Below, one piece after another: positions 63,050-64,000 of a stretch of DNA of 64,000 bases. Within the stretch, counting starts at the first letter, position 1. Each line of letters starts with the position of its first letter. This DNA is from Subsaximicrobium wynnwilliamsii (GTDB lineage: Bacteria; Bacteroidota; Bacteroidia; Flavobacteriales; Flavobacteriaceae), in the NCBI RefSeq assembly GCF_007997225.1, contig NZ_VORM01000012.1, positions 62,001-126,000 of the forward strand, written 5' to 3'. The position numbers and the translations under genes were made by a program. The notes beneath the pieces are model-generated. The model did no database searches, was not told the DNA's origin, and saw only the letters and a program-made list of their open reading frames with translations.

Positions 63050-64000
63050 ATGGCAACACAGAAAGTTCTAACACCAGCACAAGCGACACATCCGGGAGTT
63101 TTAATTAAAGATGAATTAGACGCGATACCTGATTTGAACCAAAGAATATTAGCAAAGGAATTAGATGTACACCCCTCTTTTTTAAATGAAATTATCAAAG
63201 GAAAAAGACCAGTAACCGCAGATATAGCAATTTTATTAGAAAAGATATTTGGTATTTCAGCGGATTATTGGATGAAATTTCAATCTCAGTACGAAATTGA
63301 TAAGGCAAGAGTTAAGCAAAAAAATATTAAAAAAGTAAGAAATATTGAACTATGGAGCATTATAAAAGAATATGTTCCAGTTCGATATTTCAAAAAACAC
63401 CACTATTTAAATGATGACCTTGAACGTGATATAAAAACAATAATGAATATCTATGAAGTGGAAACTATTGATGGTTTAGTGTCTTCTTTTTCTAATGATA
63501 GATTTGCATATTATCGTAAATCGAATAAATTAAAAATTGATGATAAAAATATGTTCGCTTGGAGTTCATTAGCTCAATATGAAGCTAAAAACCAAAAAAC
63601 GAATACTTTTAACTTTGATAATTTAAATCAACTTTGTAAAAATCTAAATAACATATTTTACGAAAATTCTGGAACACCAAAAAGAGTTAAATCTGTACTT
63701 AATCAATTTGGAATAAAAATGTTGCTAATTGATAAGTTAGAGAAAACACCTATTGATGGGTTTTCTTTTTGGTCTGATAAAAACCCAGCTATCGCATTGA
63801 CTTTGAGGTATAATCGGATTGATAATTTTGCTTTTACCATCATACACGAAATAGGACATATTGATTTGCATTTGAGAAATGATAAGGACATAAAATTTAT
63901 GGACTTGACTAGTAAACAGAAGTTGGACAAATGCGAGACCGAAGCAGATAACTACGCTCACCAAAAACTAATACCTAATGACATTTGGCAAGATATTTTA
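63050..64000 (+). CDS. higA: HigA antitoxin fused to an ImmA/IrrE-type metallopeptidase, 3'-truncated by window edge
   Basis: The frame from ATG 63050 stays open to the window end (317 codons). The N-terminus (about 1-90) is a HigA-type helix-turn-helix: THPGVLIKDELDAIPDLNQR, LAKELDVHPSFLNEIIKGKR. The C-terminal part holds a zinc-protease site HEIGH (266-270, in FTIIHEIGHIDLHL) and ETEADNYAH as likely third ligand region. This joins an antitoxin DNA-binding domain with an ImmA/IrrE protease domain. It starts 6 bases after the frameshifted toxin frame. Confidence 0.85.
   Translation, partial: MATQKVLTPAQATHPGVLIKDELDAIPDLNQRILAKELDVHPSFLNEIIKGKRPVTADIAILLEKIFGISADYWMKFQSQYEIDKARVKQKNIKKVRNIELWSIIKEYVPVRYFKKHHYLNDDLERDIKTIMNIYEVETIDGLVSSFSNDRFAYYRKSNKLKIDDKNMFAWSSLAQYEAKNQKTNTFNFDNLNQLCKNLNNIFYENSGTPKRVKSVLNQFGIKMLLIDKLEKTPIDGFSFWSDKNPAIALTLRYNRIDNFAFTIIHEIGHIDLHLRNDKDIKFMDLTSKQKLDKCETEADNYAHQKLIPNDIWQDIL

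Noticed and set aside
54014-64000. Prophage or integrative element
   Set aside because: Apart from a Bro-N relic there are no phage structural, integrase, relaxase or transposase genes.

Overview
The window comes from a member of the Bacteroidota, most likely a marine Flavobacteriaceae. The basis is a type IX secretion sorting tail on an M1 peptidase, a TonB-dependent receptor with a carboxypeptidase-regulatory N-terminus, a Bacteroidota-type acyl-ACP desaturase, a three-gene succinate dehydrogenase, promoters of the form TTTG-N19-TAnnTTTG, and AT-rich intergenic DNA. The genus cannot be named from the sequence alone.

Layout. 1-7736: a type I restriction-modification locus (hsdM, cut by the left edge, hsdS, hsdR) with a DUF3800 gene and an unknown small gene inside it and a YgjP-type metalloprotease gene after hsdR. 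8142-9270: tRNA-Asn followed on the minus strand by a tandem array of small GIY-YIG nuclease genes, each followed by a damaged copy of the tRNA 3' half and its terminator. 9435-14258: rseP, a secreted M1 peptidase, a SCO-family protein and a Gdx/SugE exporter. 14481-26730: a metal-uptake region with feoA, feoB and a small Cys-rich FeoB companion; then a DtxR-family repressor divergent from a TonB receptor; then a thioredoxin-like protein, a TroA-like metal-binding lipoprotein, an ABC ATPase, an unknown 541-residue protein and two permeases carrying extra C-terminal domains.

27051-35000: ordinary genes (a J-domain/TerB protein, bacilliredoxin, acyltransferase, acyl-ACP desaturase, HD hydrolase, AraC regulator), broken by nine ~100-bp tandem repeats at 31231-32120 and by a duplicated stub of the HD gene at 34730. 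34962-39508: a minus-strand operon of sigma factor, membrane TPR protein and TPR-CHAT protease-like protein. 39588-50411: a transglutaminase-like protein, a threonine-dehydrogenase-type epimerase, an M13 peptidase, CBS and TPR proteins, and a frameshifted GIDE-type membrane protein. 50675-54013: sdhCAB.

54014-64000 is an accessory region full of gene relics: a DUF4274-like stub, a katG 3' end present twice about 5.5 kb apart and sharing one nonsense codon, scraps of a type IIG restriction enzyme, a frameshifted Bro-N gene, small unknown genes bordered by a repeated boundary sequence centred on GCTAAATTAG, and a higB/higA-ImmA module whose toxin reading frame is broken. No integrase, transposase, rRNA or CRISPR array was seen.
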